A DNA stretch of 64,000 nucleotides, taken from contig JBCDFR010000011.1 in assembly GCA_039177505.1 (NCBI GenBank), forward strand, positions 1-64,000, read 5' to 3'. This stretch comes from JABSQH01 sp039177505. GTDB lineage: Bacteria > Actinomycetota > Acidimicrobiia > Acidimicrobiales > Ilumatobacteraceae. The notes under the pieces were generated by a model. That model made no database searches. It worked only from the letters and a program-made list of their open reading frames with translations, and was not told the DNA's origin. Made by a program: the position numbers and the translations under genes. This document shows, in pieces, positions 40,509 through 50,428 of this stretch (the first letter of the stretch is position 1; every line of letters starts with the position of its first letter).

Positions 40509-41261
40509 TCAGTCGATGTCCATCGACCGCAGCCGCCACGCCGCCACGACAACGGCGACCACGGCAACGACCAGTGGCGTGATCACTCCGACGACAAGGG
40601 AGAAGTCGGCGAGATCGAGGTCGGCCCCGGTGATGTCGACCAGGATCGACCGCGTGTACTTGCGCAACGCGAACCGCGCCACGCCGGGACCGGCCTGGGC
40701 CACGAATCCCTCCATGATCAAGATGTAGGCCAGTCCCCACACGATGAACCGTTTGAGCACCACGCCGAACAGCGTGAACACGGCGGTATACGCGGTCACG
40801 CCGACCACACCGGCCACGAGAGTGGCCGGCACGATCGCGTTACCAACACCGGTGCCGGCGGCGGCCAACGTCAGCGGGATCAGCGTGATCGGTGCGGCCA
40901 GCGTGGCCGCAGCAGCAGCTGCGCCGACGACGACCGGCCAACGGTCGATGGGGCGCAGCCACACGTACACCAACGTCTTGTCGTCACGCAGGTCGCCGAT
41001 GGCCGCACCGCCGAACACAAGGCATACGACGGGAACGACAACACCGAAGCCCAACCCGGCGAGCAGGCCGACGCCGTCGTCGAGCGACGCGTCGGCCACA
41101 CCCAGCGCGAAGGCCGACACCGTGGCCACCAACGACAGCAACGTCAACACCACGATGCGTCCTGGTGTCAGCAGCTGGCGGAGGACGAGCCGATAACACA
41201 ACGCGATCGCCGTCGTCGGCGGCACTCGGCGCGGCGCGCTCATCGCTTCGATCTGGGCCAT
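40509..41261 (-). CDS. ABC transporter permease
   Basis: A 250-residue ABC-2-type permease with six transmembrane helices (VVLTLLSLVATVSAFALG, LGFGVVVPVVCLVFGGAA and others). It pairs with the ATPase encoded at 41263-42255; its ATG is 1 base after that gene's stop. The frame could extend upstream, but ATG at 41261 fits the operon. Exported substrate unknown. Confidence 0.85.
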   Translation of the reverse strand: MAQIEAMSAPRRVPPTTAIALCYRLVLRQLLTPGRIVVLTLLSLVATVSAFALGVADASLDDGVGLLAGLGFGVVVPVVCLVFGGAAIGDLRDDKTLVYVWLRPIDRWPVVVGAAAAAATLAAPITLIPLTLAAAGTGVGNAIVPATLVAGVVGVTAYTAVFTLFGVVLKRFIVWGLAYILIMEGFVAQAGPGVARFALRKYTRSILVDITGADLDLADFSLVVGVITPLVVAVVAVVVAAWRLRSMDID

Positions 41262-41262
41262 C

Positions 41263-42255
41263 TCAGCGTCCCTCCACCAGGTAGCGGAACACCGATTCCA
41301 GATCATCGTCGAGCGGACGCATCTCGCTGAGGCGAGCATTGGCGCCAACGACCAGCGGCAGGAGCTGTCGGCCGAAGGCGTCGACGTCGAGTGTCTCGAT
41401 CTCGATCACCGACCCGTCGAGCGTGAGGCCCGACACCAGGCCCCGTTCGACCATTGCAGCGGCCACCCTCCGAGCTTCAGAGACCTCGAGCCGGAAACGA
41501 TGGGGACGATCGTCCATCAGCTCACGCAGATCGCGATAGTCACCGGTCGCCACTAGCCGGCCCTGCGCAATGACCAGCACCCGTGAACCGAGGCGAGCCA
41601 CCTCGTCGAGCACATGGCTCGACACGAGTACGCACCGACCGTCGTCGCCGAGGCGGTGGAACAACTCGATCATTCGCCGCCGCTGCACCGGGTCGAGGCC
41701 GGTCAACGGCTCGTCGAGAATCATCACCTCGGGGTCGTTCACCAGTGCGGTCGCCACCTTCACCCGCTGACGCATGCCCTTGGAGAACTGGCCAACCGGT
41801 TTGCTCCCGACGTCGAGAAGATCCACCTCGCCCAGTGCGGCCGCTGCGGCCTGCGTCGGGTCGTCGACCCCATGGCTGCGAGCGGCGAACTCGACGAAGT
41901 CGGATGCCGACAGGTGGTCGAACAGCGCGTCCTGCTGCGGGACGAGACCGATGCGGCCGCGTACGTCACGATCGTCGCGCGGGTCGCATCCGAGGACGCG
42001 CACTTGACCCCGCGACGGCGGGGTCAAACCACAGAGCATGCGGAACAACGTCGACTTACCCGCACCGTTCGGACCGAGGAGCGCGGTGACACCCGGGCCG
42101 ACATCGAAGGCAACATCGCTCACGGCGACGACCGAACCGTAGAACTTGGACACCGCGTCGACCGACAACATCCCGTCACCCGGCGCGACAGCGAACGTTG
42201 CGCGCGATCTCGGGGCGGGCGGTGTGAGCGGGTTCGGTGGCGGCAGCGTCGTCAT
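41263..42255 (-). CDS. ABC transporter ATP-binding protein
   Basis: A 330-residue ATPase. Walker A is LLGPNGAGKSTLFRM, the signature FSKGMRQRVKVATAL and Walker B MILDEPLTGLDP. The N-terminus is Pro-rich, and the ~80-residue C-terminal extension (RFRLEVSEARRVAAAMVERG) is of the type found in drug/lipid exporters. ATG at 42255 is used; the frame to 43032 is a shadow of the permease region. First partner of the permease at 40509. Confidence 0.9.
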   Translation of the reverse strand: MTTLPPPNPLTPPAPRSRATFAVAPGDGMLSVDAVSKFYGSVVAVSDVAFDVGPGVTALLGPNGAGKSTLFRMLCGLTPPSRGQVRVLGCDPRDDRDVRGRIGLVPQQDALFDHLSASDFVEFAARSHGVDDPTQAAAAALGEVDLLDVGSKPVGQFSKGMRQRVKVATALVNDPEVMILDEPLTGLDPVQRRRMIELFHRLGDDGRCVLVSSHVLDEVARLGSRVLVIAQGRLVATGDYRDLRELMDDRPHRFRLEVSEARRVAAAMVERGLVSGLTLDGSVIEIETLDVDAFGRQLLPLVVGANARLSEMRPLDDDLESVFRYLVEGR

Positions 42256-43118
42256 CTGGCGATCACCAACCGGAGGTACCGCCACGAGACGACAGCGAGA
42301 CCTGCTGCGGTCCACGCAAGGTTGGCCGCGATCACCGACCACGTAGCCAGATCGGGGAAGTTGCCCGCCTGACCGAAGATGCGGAATACCAACTCGAACG
42401 GCATCGTCGAGAGGTCGAGCATCCGCCAATACACCGGCGCGTCGGCGCCATCGACCAACGCACCGGCGAACGCGCTCGATGCGAAGACCAGCAAGATGAT
42501 GCCGATCGCCGCGAACGCCTTGCGGTCGGTGACACTCGACGCCGCCATCGACACCGCCATCAGAGCGGCCGAGATGGCCACGCCCGACAACAGGATGCGC
42601 GCAAACACGAGCAACCACGCGTCGAGGCCGTCGGGCCCTGATCCATCGAAGGTGTACCCAGCGAGCACGAGGAGCGGCGGTCCGATCGTGACGAGGGCCA
42701 ACGTGCCGGCGACTGCGACGGCCTTGGCGGCCAGGTACGTGCCCCGGTGCAACGGCGTCGACAGATACAAAGCGAGCATTCCGTTGCGCCGGTCGGTGAC
42801 CAACATCTCGGGTGCGACCAGCGCGGCGAAGAGGAAGATCGCCAGTGTGATGAAGCCGTAGTACGAGGCGTAGTCGGCAACATCTTCGGGGTCGACGACG
42901 TCGCCCGGGATCAGGACCGAGATCCCAACGAACACGATCGCCGGGACATAGGCGATGACCACGGCGATCACCGGGAAGATCTTCGAGCGTGCCGGTCGAC
43001 CCAGCCCGAGCGTGGCCCGCGCCGACTGCCACGCGACGCTGCGAATCGCGCCCGCAACACCTGACCGCGCGCCGTCGTAGCGCTGGAACCCCCTCTCGAC
43101 GATGCGGGCGTCGCTCAC
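42252..43118 (-). CDS. ABC transporter permease
   Basis: A 288-residue ABC-2-type permease with six helices (KIFPVIAVVIAYVPAIVFVG, FITLAIFLFAALVAPEML, VTDRRNGMLALYLSTPLHRG loop). Its stop overlaps the ATPase ATG by 4 bases and its ATG overlaps the stop of the second ATPase gene by 4 bases. The pair of ATPases and pair of permeases suggests a heteromeric exporter. Confidence 0.87.
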   Translation of the reverse strand: MSDARIVERGFQRYDGARSGVAGAIRSVAWQSARATLGLGRPARSKIFPVIAVVIAYVPAIVFVGISVLIPGDVVDPEDVADYASYYGFITLAIFLFAALVAPEMLVTDRRNGMLALYLSTPLHRGTYLAAKAVAVAGTLALVTIGPPLLVLAGYTFDGSGPDGLDAWLLVFARILLSGVAISAALMAVSMAASSVTDRKAFAAIGIILLVFASSAFAGALVDGADAPVYWRMLDLSTMPFELVFRIFGQAGNFPDLATWSVIAANLAWTAAGLAVVSWRYLRLVIAR

Positions 43119-44047
43119 GACGTCACCCGCGGATCGTCGAACAGATCGTCGAGCGAGCGCCGTCGGCGTTCGAGGCGACGCAGTCGTGCACCGTGCCGAG
43201 CGATTGCCGCCCCGGCGAGATCGAACAAGACATCGTCGTCGGCGCCGTCGAGCGCGACGATCGATCCAGTCCGGTCGGCACCCAAGCCCGCCGCCATGAG
43301 ATCGGCGACGATCTCGTCGATCGCCTGCGGTCGATCTCGCACCTCGACGAACTCGATCTCCAGACCACCGGTCGTCCCGGCGAGTTCATGCAGCGGTCCC
43401 TGGGCGATGAGCCGACCTTCATCGAGCGCAACGACTCGATCGCACACCCGCTCGACCTCCTCCAACACGTGCGACGACAGAATCACGTCGATCCCGAAGT
43501 TGCGGTTGACCTGGCGGATGATCGCCAACATCTCGTCACGCTGCACCGGGTCGAGGCCATCGGTCGGTTCGTCGAGGACGATCAATCGCGGATCGGCCGC
43601 GATCGCCTGCGCCAACTTGACGCGCTGGCGTTGGCCCGTCGACATGGTGCCGAGCGCACGGAAGCGCTCCTCGCCGAGCCCGACGAGATAGAGCGAATCG
43701 CTGGCCCGACTGCGCGCCTCGTCGCGCGGCAGGCCTTTGACCTCCGCGAGATGATGTACGAAGTCGTAGGCCCGCATGTCGTCGGGTAACACGTTGCGTT
43801 CCGGGCCATAGCCGATGAGGGCGCGCAACTCTGGGCCGTCGGGGCCCGGGTCGCGGCCGAGGACCCGTATCGATCCTGCGGTCGGCCGAAGCAGCCCCAA
43901 CATGAGCGAGATCAACGTCGTCTTGCCGGCCCCATTGGCACCGACGAGGCCAGTCACGCCGGCGTCGATCGAGATGTCGAGCCGATCGAGGGCGAGCGTC
44001 GCGGGGAATTGCATCACGAGTTGCTGCGATTCGACGATCATCGTCAC
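43115..44047 (-). CDS. ABC transporter ATP-binding protein
   Basis: A 310-residue ATPase with GANGAGKTTLISLMLG (Walker A), MSTGQRQRVKLAQAIA (signature) and LIVLDEPTDGLDP (Walker B); C-terminal extension includes IEFVEVRDRPQAIDEIVADL. GTG at 44047 or ATG at 44041 start. First gene of the leftward ABC operon (ATPase-permease-ATPase-permease); divergent from the phytanoyl-CoA dioxygenase. Confidence 0.9.
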   Translation of the reverse strand: MTMIVESQQLVMQFPATLALDRLDISIDAGVTGLVGANGAGKTTLISLMLGLLRPTAGSIRVLGRDPGPDGPELRALIGYGPERNVLPDDMRAYDFVHHLAEVKGLPRDEARSRASDSLYLVGLGEERFRALGTMSTGQRQRVKLAQAIAADPRLIVLDEPTDGLDPVQRDEMLAIIRQVNRNFGIDVILSSHVLEEVERVCDRVVALDEGRLIAQGPLHELAGTTGGLEIEFVEVRDRPQAIDEIVADLMAAGLGADRTGSIVALDGADDDVLFDLAGAAIARHGARLRRLERRRRSLDDLFDDPRVTS

Positions 44048-44113
44048 CGCCGACGAGTTTGTCAGCTCGTCGCCGAGTCATCCCGACGGACCACGCCTGA
44101 GTACGGTCGACCC

Positions 44114-44953
44114 ATGGGGATCGTGCACTGCCCGCCCGACACCGACGCCGAGGAGCTCGAAGCGATCATCCGTCGCGACGGCGCGCTCGTGGTCGACGAT
44201 CTGGCGTCGGCCGATCTCATCGATCGCATCGACGCTGAGATGACCCCGTTCGTCGACGCCACGCCGATGGGCAGCGATGACTTCTCAGGCCGCACGACTG
44301 CGCGTACCGGAGCGCTGATCGCTCGTTCGCCGTCGAGTCATGCACTCATCCAACATCCGCTGGTCCTCGATGTCGCCGGCCGACTCCTCGATCGGGCCAA
44401 GAGCTTCCAGCTGCACCTCACCCAGATGATCTCGATCGGGCCGAACTCCCCGGGTCAGGCGATCCACCGCGATCAATGGGCGTTCGACTTCTACGACTTC
44501 CCGACCGACTATCACGTGCAGTGCAACACCATCTGGGCGATGACCGACTTCACCGAGGCCAACGGTGCAACCCGCGTGATGCCCAACAGCCAGGACCTCC
44601 CGAACAGTTTCGAGTACACGGTCGACGACACCGTGCCCGCCGAGATGACCCGCGGGTCGTGCCTCCTGTACACCGGCAAGGTCTACCACGGCGGCGGCGC
44701 CAACCAGACCGCCGACACGCGCCGCGGCCTGAACATCACCTACAACGTGTCATGGCTCCGCCAGGAGGAGAACCAGTACCTCTCGGTCGCGCCAGAAGTC
44801 GCCGCCGAACTCCCCGACGACCTGCTGCGACTGATGGGGTATCAACTCGGCGCGTACGCGCTGGGTTACATCGACGACGTGCGTGACCCACTCGCCGCAG
44901 TGCGCGGCGAGCAGGTCGATGGCGGACCAAGCTTTGCGCCCACGCCGCGTTAG
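44114..44953 (+). CDS. Phytanoyl-CoA dioxygenase family protein
   Basis: A 279-residue Fe(II)/2-oxoglutarate-dependent oxygenase of the PhyH family. The facial triad is His and Asp in AIHRDQWAFDFYDFP (HxD) and a later His in GKVYHGGGANQT, with Arg of DTRRGLNITYNVSW binding the 2-oxoglutarate carboxylate. Substrate undefined. ATG at 44114 lies after a GTCGACCC region without a clear Shine-Dalgarno. Divergent from the ABC operon and convergent with htpX. Confidence 0.88.
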   Translation: MGIVHCPPDTDAEELEAIIRRDGALVVDDLASADLIDRIDAEMTPFVDATPMGSDDFSGRTTARTGALIARSPSSHALIQHPLVLDVAGRLLDRAKSFQLHLTQMISIGPNSPGQAIHRDQWAFDFYDFPTDYHVQCNTIWAMTDFTEANGATRVMPNSQDLPNSFEYTVDDTVPAEMTRGSCLLYTGKVYHGGGANQTADTRRGLNITYNVSWLRQEENQYLSVAPEVAAELPDDLLRLMGYQLGAYALGYIDDVRDPLAAVRGEQVDGGPSFAPTPR

Positions 44954-44971
44954 CGGCGGGGGCCACATCGA

Positions 44972-45871
44972 TCAGGCGCCGATCAGCCGCTTCTGATCGA
45001 AGCGCTCGAGCGCCTCGATGCGATCCGCGGTGGGCGGGTGTGTCGAGAACAGGCGGGCGAGGTTCGGCCCGCTGTTGCGGCGTCGACGACCACCCTCGAA
45101 CTCGGCGAGCGGGTTGTGGATGTAAGCGTAGGCCTGCGCTGGTGCGACCTCCATCGGGGTGCGGCTGGCCAGCGACTCGATCCGGCGAAGTGCGTTGGCC
45201 ATCGAACGGCCGCTGCCGAGCAGCTCGGCCGCGCCGCGGTCGGCTTCGAACTCACGCGATCGGCTGACCGCCATCTGCATCAACGATGCGGCGATCGGCG
45301 CGAGGAGCGCCACTGCCAGTAGTGCGATCGGGTTGCGATTCTCGTCGCTACGTCCACCACCGAACAGCGACGCCCACATCGCGATGTTGGCGATGAAGGA
45401 GATCGCCGTCGCGATCGCCGCCGCAATTGATCCGATCAGGATGTCGCGATGGCGGACGTGCATCAGCTCGTGGGCCATCACCGCTTCCACCTCATCGCGC
45501 GGCAGCGACTGGAGCAAACCCTGCGTGGCGCACACGACAGCATAGTTGGGGTTGCGGCCGGTGGCGAACGCGTTGGGCTGGGCGTCGGGCGAGATCGCGA
45601 CCGTGGGCATGGGCATATCAGCTCGCTGCGCAAGTGAACGAACGATCCCGTAGAACTCGGGTGCGTCGGCCTCGGTCACCACGCGCGCACGCGCCGACTT
45701 GAGCGCGAGGCGGTCGCTGAACCAGTAGCTGCCGCCGACCATCACGAGGGCGAACAACAGACCGATGAGCAGGGCGGTCGAGCTGCCGCCGCCGAGGACG
45801 CCGGCGACGACCACGATCAGGCCGCCGAGCCCACCGAGGAGGGCAGTGGTCTTGAGAGTGTTCTTGAACAT
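44972..45871 (-). CDS. htpX: Zinc metalloprotease HtpX
   Basis: A 299-residue membrane protease (M48). Zinc site HELMH at His134, Glu135 and His138 (AVMAHELMHVRHRD), with the third ligand Glu in RSREFEADRGAAEL. Hydrophobic segments at residues 10-30 and 35-52 and a pair in the middle span the membrane. It degrades misfolded membrane proteins. ATG at 45871. The region 44954-44971 between it and the PhyH gene has no feature. Confidence 0.92.
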   Translation of the reverse strand: MFKNTLKTTALLGGLGGLIVVVAGVLGGGSSTALLIGLLFALVMVGGSYWFSDRLALKSARARVVTEADAPEFYGIVRSLAQRADMPMPTVAISPDAQPNAFATGRNPNYAVVCATQGLLQSLPRDEVEAVMAHELMHVRHRDILIGSIAAAIATAISFIANIAMWASLFGGGRSDENRNPIALLAVALLAPIAASLMQMAVSRSREFEADRGAAELLGSGRSMANALRRIESLASRTPMEVAPAQAYAYIHNPLAEFEGGRRRRNSGPNLARLFSTHPPTADRIEALERFDQKRLIGA

Positions 45872-45975
45872 CGTGTCTGATACAACGACGCGGGGTCACC
45901 GCTGATTCCGCACGAGTACCCGCTCTCACCTGCTTCTCACCAAGGGCTCGCGAGGCAGGCGAGCTGAGCGGGCGA

Positions 45976-46749
45976 TCAGACCGGCAGTAGGTCGGCGGCG
46001 GTGAACGCCGAGCCGAAGCGCACACACCAGACAACGACGGTGTCGTACACCGCGAGATCGACCTCGGCCGGGATCTCGTAGTTCTGGTTGCCGATGTTGC
46101 CCTGAAGGTCACCAAGGTCGATGAAGTCGTCGTCGAAGGTGCCCTCGTCCGCGTTGGCCTCGGAGTTGACGAGATACACGTTGAGGTCTGGCCCGTTGTC
46201 GGTGGCGAAGTCCTCGAAGCGCAGGAACCGTTGTTCGCTGCCGTCGTTGAGGACGAAGGCACGACCCTCGCCCGAGTACCGGCCGCGGGGGATGAAGCTG
46301 CCTTCCACGAGGGTCGCGATCTGCGCCTCGGCCGATGCCGTCGCGACGGGTGTCTCGGTGGTTGGGGACACATCGTCGTTCGCGGTCTCATCCGCTGCCT
46401 CGCTCGTTGCTTCGGCGACGGCATCGAGCGAGGCCTGCACCTCACCGCCCGGGCCGGACTTGTCGATCTTGTTCTCATCGGTGCCGATCACTGCTTCGTC
46501 GCCGCCGGTCGTGGCAGCGTCGGCCGCTGGCGTCTCCTCGACGACGACCACCTCGTCGGGGCTGACCGATGCCGCGCCTTGCGCCGACGCGTCGGCTCCG
46601 GAGTCGAACACCGGGCCGGCCTCGTCGACCTCGTCGTCGATGAACATCAGGTGGAAAGCGAAGACGAAGAAGAACAGGTAGATGCCGATTCCAGCCAGCA
46701 CGACGCCCGCCGGGATCAGGAACTTCAGATTGCGGCGAACCCACTGCAT
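45976..46749 (-). CDS. Membrane-anchored DM13-domain protein
   Basis: A 257-residue protein with an N-terminal membrane anchor (FLIPAGVVLAGIGIYLFFFV), a long acidic, Ala/Thr-rich low-complexity stretch (residues 50-145) and a C-terminal DM13 domain beginning GSFIPRGRYSGEGRAFVLND and ending YDTVVVWCVRFGSAFTAADL. The VVVWCVRFG core with its Cys is the DM13 signature, a domain thought to act in redox or electron transfer at the cell surface. ATG at 46749 places the anchor at the start. Confidence 0.85.
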   Translation of the reverse strand: MQWVRRNLKFLIPAGVVLAGIGIYLFFFVFAFHLMFIDDEVDEAGPVFDSGADASAQGAASVSPDEVVVVEETPAADAATTGGDEAVIGTDENKIDKSGPGGEVQASLDAVAEATSEAADETANDDVSPTTETPVATASAEAQIATLVEGSFIPRGRYSGEGRAFVLNDGSEQRFLRFEDFATDNGPDLNVYLVNSEANADEGTFDDDFIDLGDLQGNIGNQNYEIPAEVDLAVYDTVVVWCVRFGSAFTAADLLPV

Positions 46750-46856
46750 GGACCGACACGCTACGGGTGAGCGGTGCGGGCCGTCTGGCGCTCGGCGCGA
46801 CGTCTCGATTCGTTCGGCGCCTGTTCCCAGATCGGCAAGGTCTTCTGGAACGGGCG

Positions 46857-49289
46857 CTATACCGGCACCGGGTCGCGATCGTCGGCCGCTTCGTCTGACT
46901 CGTCGGCCTGCTCGATCACCGACGTGTGGGCGCCGCCCTCCACGTTCAGGGTGGGCAACAATCGGTCGAGCCAGCCGGGCAACCACCAGTTGCGGGCACC
47001 GAGCAGTTGCATCGTCGCCGGCACGAGCAGCATTCGTACGAGTGTCGCATCGAGGAACACCGCCGTCGCCAGGCCGAGACCGAACATCTTGATGATGCGG
47101 TTGTCTTCGAGCACGAACGAGCCGAAGACCACGACCATGATCGCTGCCGCAGCAGTGATCACTCGTGCTGTTGCGGCCAGGCCGTCGGCGACCGAGTTGA
47201 TCGCATCCCCGGTGCGGTCGAACTCCTCTTTCACCCGCGACAGGAGGAACACCTCGTAGTCCATCGACAGACCGAACACGATGGCGAACATCATCATCGG
47301 CAAGAACGGCTCGATCGGGCCGGCGGAGGTTCCGAACAGCTGCACGCCCCACCCCCACTGGAACACCGCCACCACGATGCCGTAGGCACCGCCGATCGAC
47401 AGCATGTTCATGATCACGGCCTTGAGCGGCACGAGCAGCGAGCGGAACACCATCATCAGCAATATGAACGACAGACTCAGGACGGCGGCGAAGAAGATCG
47501 GAATACGGTCGGCGAGGTAGTCGCTGAAGTCGATGTTGGCGGCCACCGTCCCGGTCACATTGACGACCACCGGTGTGCCGTCGGCGGACTCGAAGAGCAC
47601 CTCTCCCCGGAGCTGTTCGACCAGCTCGGACGTGGCTTCGTCTTGCGGCCCGGTCACTGGAGTGACCTGAATAATCGCCGCTTCAGGGTTCGCCGGGTCG
47701 TTGGGGATCGGGCCGACGACGCTGGCCACACCCTCGGTCGCCTCGACAGCGGCAGCCACCCCGACGAGGGTCTGGAGATCGTCGGGCGAGCCCAACTCGG
47801 CGGTGAGCAATAGCGGGCCGTTCGTGCCCGCACCGAACGCCTCGGTGGTGAGGTCGTAGGCGGCACGGGTCGTGGTGTCTTCGGCGAAGTTGCTCTCGTC
47901 GCTGAATCCGAGCCGCAATCCGAACAACGGGATGGTCAGGACGAGGAGGAACGCCGTGGTGGCGAGCGCGATCCACCACGGGCGGGCCTGCACAAAGCGG
48001 CTCCAGCGATACGACAACGTCTCTCGGAGGGGCTTCTCTCGACGCGGCGGCAACTCGCGCCGCAGCGGCGCGACGGCCAGCGAGGCGAGAAGTACGACCG
48101 CTGCGATCGGTGCTCCGACGAGCAACGGCTCGATACCGAGACCCAGCCCGAGCAGCGACAACGACACGAACCCGGCCGCGATCAGCCCACGCACTCGTGT
48201 GACCTCGACGCGCCGCTGTGCGAACCCGAGCAGCGCAGGCAACAGCGTGACCGAAGCGGTCATGGTGACGAGCACGGTGACTGCCGCTCCGGTAGCCAAC
48301 CCGTTGATGAACGACAGACCCATGATGAACATCCCGAGCAGCGAGATCACCACGGTGAAGCCGGCGAACACGACGGCGCGCCCGGCGGTGTCGATCGCCG
48401 CGATCGTGGCCTGCTCCGGTTCGAGTCCGGCACGCAGCCCCTCTCGATATCGGGTGACGATGAACAACGCGTAGTCGATACCGACGCCGATACCAATCAT
48501 CGCTCCCAACGTGATGGCGAAGTCGGGGACTGTCATCACGTTGGCCACCAACGTGATGAGCGCGGCGCCGATGCCAACACCGAATAGGGCCACGCCGATC
48601 GGCAGCCCCATAGCAAGCACCGAGCCGAACGACACGATCAAGATGACGATGGCGAAGGCGAGGCCGATCAGCTCCGACTCGGGCGGCTCGAACTCTCCGA
48701 GCGCTTGACCGCCCACCTCGACCGTGAGTCCGTCGATGTCGGTCGGCCGAAGGTCGAGGATCTCCGCGCCGATTTCGGTCGCTTCCACCTCGTCGACGGT
48801 CTCAGCGAGGTCGACCTGGGCATAGGCCACCTGACCGGCGAGTGGACCATCAGTCGCCGTCAGCCCGAGCGCTGCGCCCTGCGGTGAGTACGGGCTCACG
48901 ACATCGACGCCGTCGATGGCGTCGACCTCCTCGAACAACTCGGTCATTGCCGCTGACACCTCGGCGTCGTCGATGCCCTGGTCGGCTTGGAACACAATCG
49001 TGCCCGACATGCCGCTGCCGAAGCCGTCGAAGTAGGTGTCGAGGGTGTCGAAGCCGCTCTTCGACTCCGAGTCGGGAATGGAGAACGAGTTGTCACTCGA
49101 ACCGCCGAACGCTCCAGACAGCCCCAGAACGGCAACCAGAATCGCTACCCAGGCAGCTGCCACACGACGACGGCGACGGAACGCGAACCCACCCAGGCGG
49201 GCCCACATCGACGGTGACGCCGGTGGGGCGGAGGGGACCGAGTCGTCGACGCGCGGCTCGTCTCGGACATAAGTGGACGTTGTGTTCAT
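46857..49289 (-). CDS. MMPL-family RND transporter
   Basis: An 810-residue membrane protein with two 6-helix MMPL units, each preceded by a large exterior loop. Characteristic segments include LGAMIGIGVGIDYALFIVTR and FGLSMDYEVFLLSRVKEEFD, with the DY pair of the proton relay. It exports lipids or drugs. The start at 49289 (ATG) follows the TGGACAAGTTGACCA palindrome. A divergent TetR gene likely controls it. The upstream frame extension to 49559 is a shadow. Confidence 0.9.
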   Translation of the reverse strand: MNTTSTYVRDEPRVDDSVPSAPPASPSMWARLGGFAFRRRRRVAAAWVAILVAVLGLSGAFGGSSDNSFSIPDSESKSGFDTLDTYFDGFGSGMSGTIVFQADQGIDDAEVSAAMTELFEEVDAIDGVDVVSPYSPQGAALGLTATDGPLAGQVAYAQVDLAETVDEVEATEIGAEILDLRPTDIDGLTVEVGGQALGEFEPPESELIGLAFAIVILIVSFGSVLAMGLPIGVALFGVGIGAALITLVANVMTVPDFAITLGAMIGIGVGIDYALFIVTRYREGLRAGLEPEQATIAAIDTAGRAVVFAGFTVVISLLGMFIMGLSFINGLATGAAVTVLVTMTASVTLLPALLGFAQRRVEVTRVRGLIAAGFVSLSLLGLGLGIEPLLVGAPIAAVVLLASLAVAPLRRELPPRREKPLRETLSYRWSRFVQARPWWIALATTAFLLVLTIPLFGLRLGFSDESNFAEDTTTRAAYDLTTEAFGAGTNGPLLLTAELGSPDDLQTLVGVAAAVEATEGVASVVGPIPNDPANPEAAIIQVTPVTGPQDEATSELVEQLRGEVLFESADGTPVVVNVTGTVAANIDFSDYLADRIPIFFAAVLSLSFILLMMVFRSLLVPLKAVIMNMLSIGGAYGIVVAVFQWGWGVQLFGTSAGPIEPFLPMMMFAIVFGLSMDYEVFLLSRVKEEFDRTGDAINSVADGLAATARVITAAAAIMVVVFGSFVLEDNRIIKMFGLGLATAVFLDATLVRMLLVPATMQLLGARNWWLPGWLDRLLPTLNVEGGAHTSVIEQADESDEAADDRDPVPV

Positions 49290-49292
49290 TAG

Positions 49293-49307
49293 TGGACAAG
49301 TTGACCA
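49293..49307. promoter_or_regulatory. 15-bp palindrome, probable TetR operator
   Basis: TGGACAAGTTGACCA is symmetric except for two positions and its centre. It lies 3 bases upstream of the MMPL start codon (49289) and 36 bases upstream of the TetR GTG (49344), the expected place for an operator that represses the MMPL gene. Confidence 0.55.
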
Positions 49308-49343
49308 GTACAGTGGAGACGGTGCAAGTGATAATCGGCAGTT

Positions 49344-49982
49344 GTGGCCGATGACACAGCGACCAGATCGATCCGACTCATCATGAATTGCCCTGCCAAC
49401 CACTGCCCGCCCTGCGACGCCGACCCGCGCGTCGAGCGGACCCGGGCCGCCGTCACCGATGCGGCCGCTGCGCTGTTGCGCGCCGATGGTCCAGATGCTG
49501 TGACCCACGCCAACGTCGCCGCTGCGGCCAACGTCAGCCGCACGACGGCGTACAAGCACTACCCGACCCGTGCGGCGCTGCTACGCGCCGCGATCGAGTC
49601 GATGGAAAATCACGACTTCAGCGACTTCGAGTTCGGCGATGACCTGGCGACCGACCTGCGCAACATCTTCTCCGGATTCGTCATCGACCTCGCCGATGTC
49701 GAACAGTCGAAGCTGATGGCGACGATGATGCTGCGTGCGCTCCACGACACTGCCTTGGCCGAGGTGCGTGACGGCTTCATGGCCGAGTTGCGTCCCGTGA
49801 TCAACGAGGCGTTCGGTCGGGCGATCACCCGCGGCGAGCTGCGCGACGACCTCGATCTCGAACTCGCGTGGCGGACGGTCGCGGGGTCGCTCGTATTCAC
49901 TCGGTTCCTCACGAGCGACCCGGTCGACGACGAGTTCCTCGAACGCGTCATCGACTACTTCATCGCGGCCAACGCTCCCTGA
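49344..49982 (+). CDS. TetR family transcriptional regulator
   Basis: A 212-residue regulator. The helix-turn-helix is near residues 33-75 with AAAANVSRTTAYKHYPTRAA. It starts at GTG 49344, close to a -10-like GATAAT at 49330-49335, or at ATG 49383. The N-terminal NCPANHCPPCDADP stretch has three Cys and might bind metal or reflect an incorrect start. Divergent from the MMPL gene; a likely local repressor acting at the palindrome. Confidence 0.85.
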   Translation: MADDTATRSIRLIMNCPANHCPPCDADPRVERTRAAVTDAAAALLRADGPDAVTHANVAAAANVSRTTAYKHYPTRAALLRAAIESMENHDFSDFEFGDDLATDLRNIFSGFVIDLADVEQSKLMATMMLRALHDTALAEVRDGFMAELRPVINEAFGRAITRGELRDDLDLELAWRTVAGSLVFTRFLTSDPVDDEFLERVIDYFIAANAP

Positions 49983-50135
49983 CATCCGCGGCAGCACGGT
50001 ACAGCGAGACTTCTAGTCTCGTTATTAGCTCAGACCATTTCGGTGCCGTCGGGGCGGTGGGAGTGCCACTGGCCGTGGGCCGCCCACTCGCACTCGCGAC
50101 GACCCCGATGCAGGCATGGCGTCGATCAAATCGAG

Positions 50136-50306
50136 CTACACCGATCGGCGATTGATCCACCACCGGGTGCCACCCGCCGCAACGGCAGCGACGACGCCGA
50201 CCGCGATCGCGGTGCCCGAGAATCCCCCGTCGATCAGCACGTACACGATGAGCGCGGCCAGTCCCGCGAGCACGGCGGACAACACGGCGTTGGTCGTGTT
50301 CGACAC
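50136..50306 (-). CDS. Small two-helix membrane protein
   Basis: A 56-residue frame from GTG 50306 with two hydrophobic helices (VLSAVLAGLAALIVYVLIDG and AIAVGVVAAVAAGGTRWW) and a basic end. GGAGGG lies just upstream, closer to the start than is ideal. It is unrecognised but the composition is convincingly that of a membrane protein. Between 49983 and 50135, and from 50307 to 50428, I see nothing else. Confidence 0.45.
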   Translation of the reverse strand: MSNTTNAVLSAVLAGLAALIVYVLIDGGFSGTAIAVGVVAAVAAGGTRWWINRRSV

Positions 50307-50428
50307 GCCCTCCGAACGTAGTCGCGCCGTGAGTTCTCCGTTCGCGAACCGATCGCGGGCTTCGCTCCGTACCGGTCGGCGTACAGAACGACATCGATCA
50401 CCGATCACACCCGATTCAGGAGACCCCC

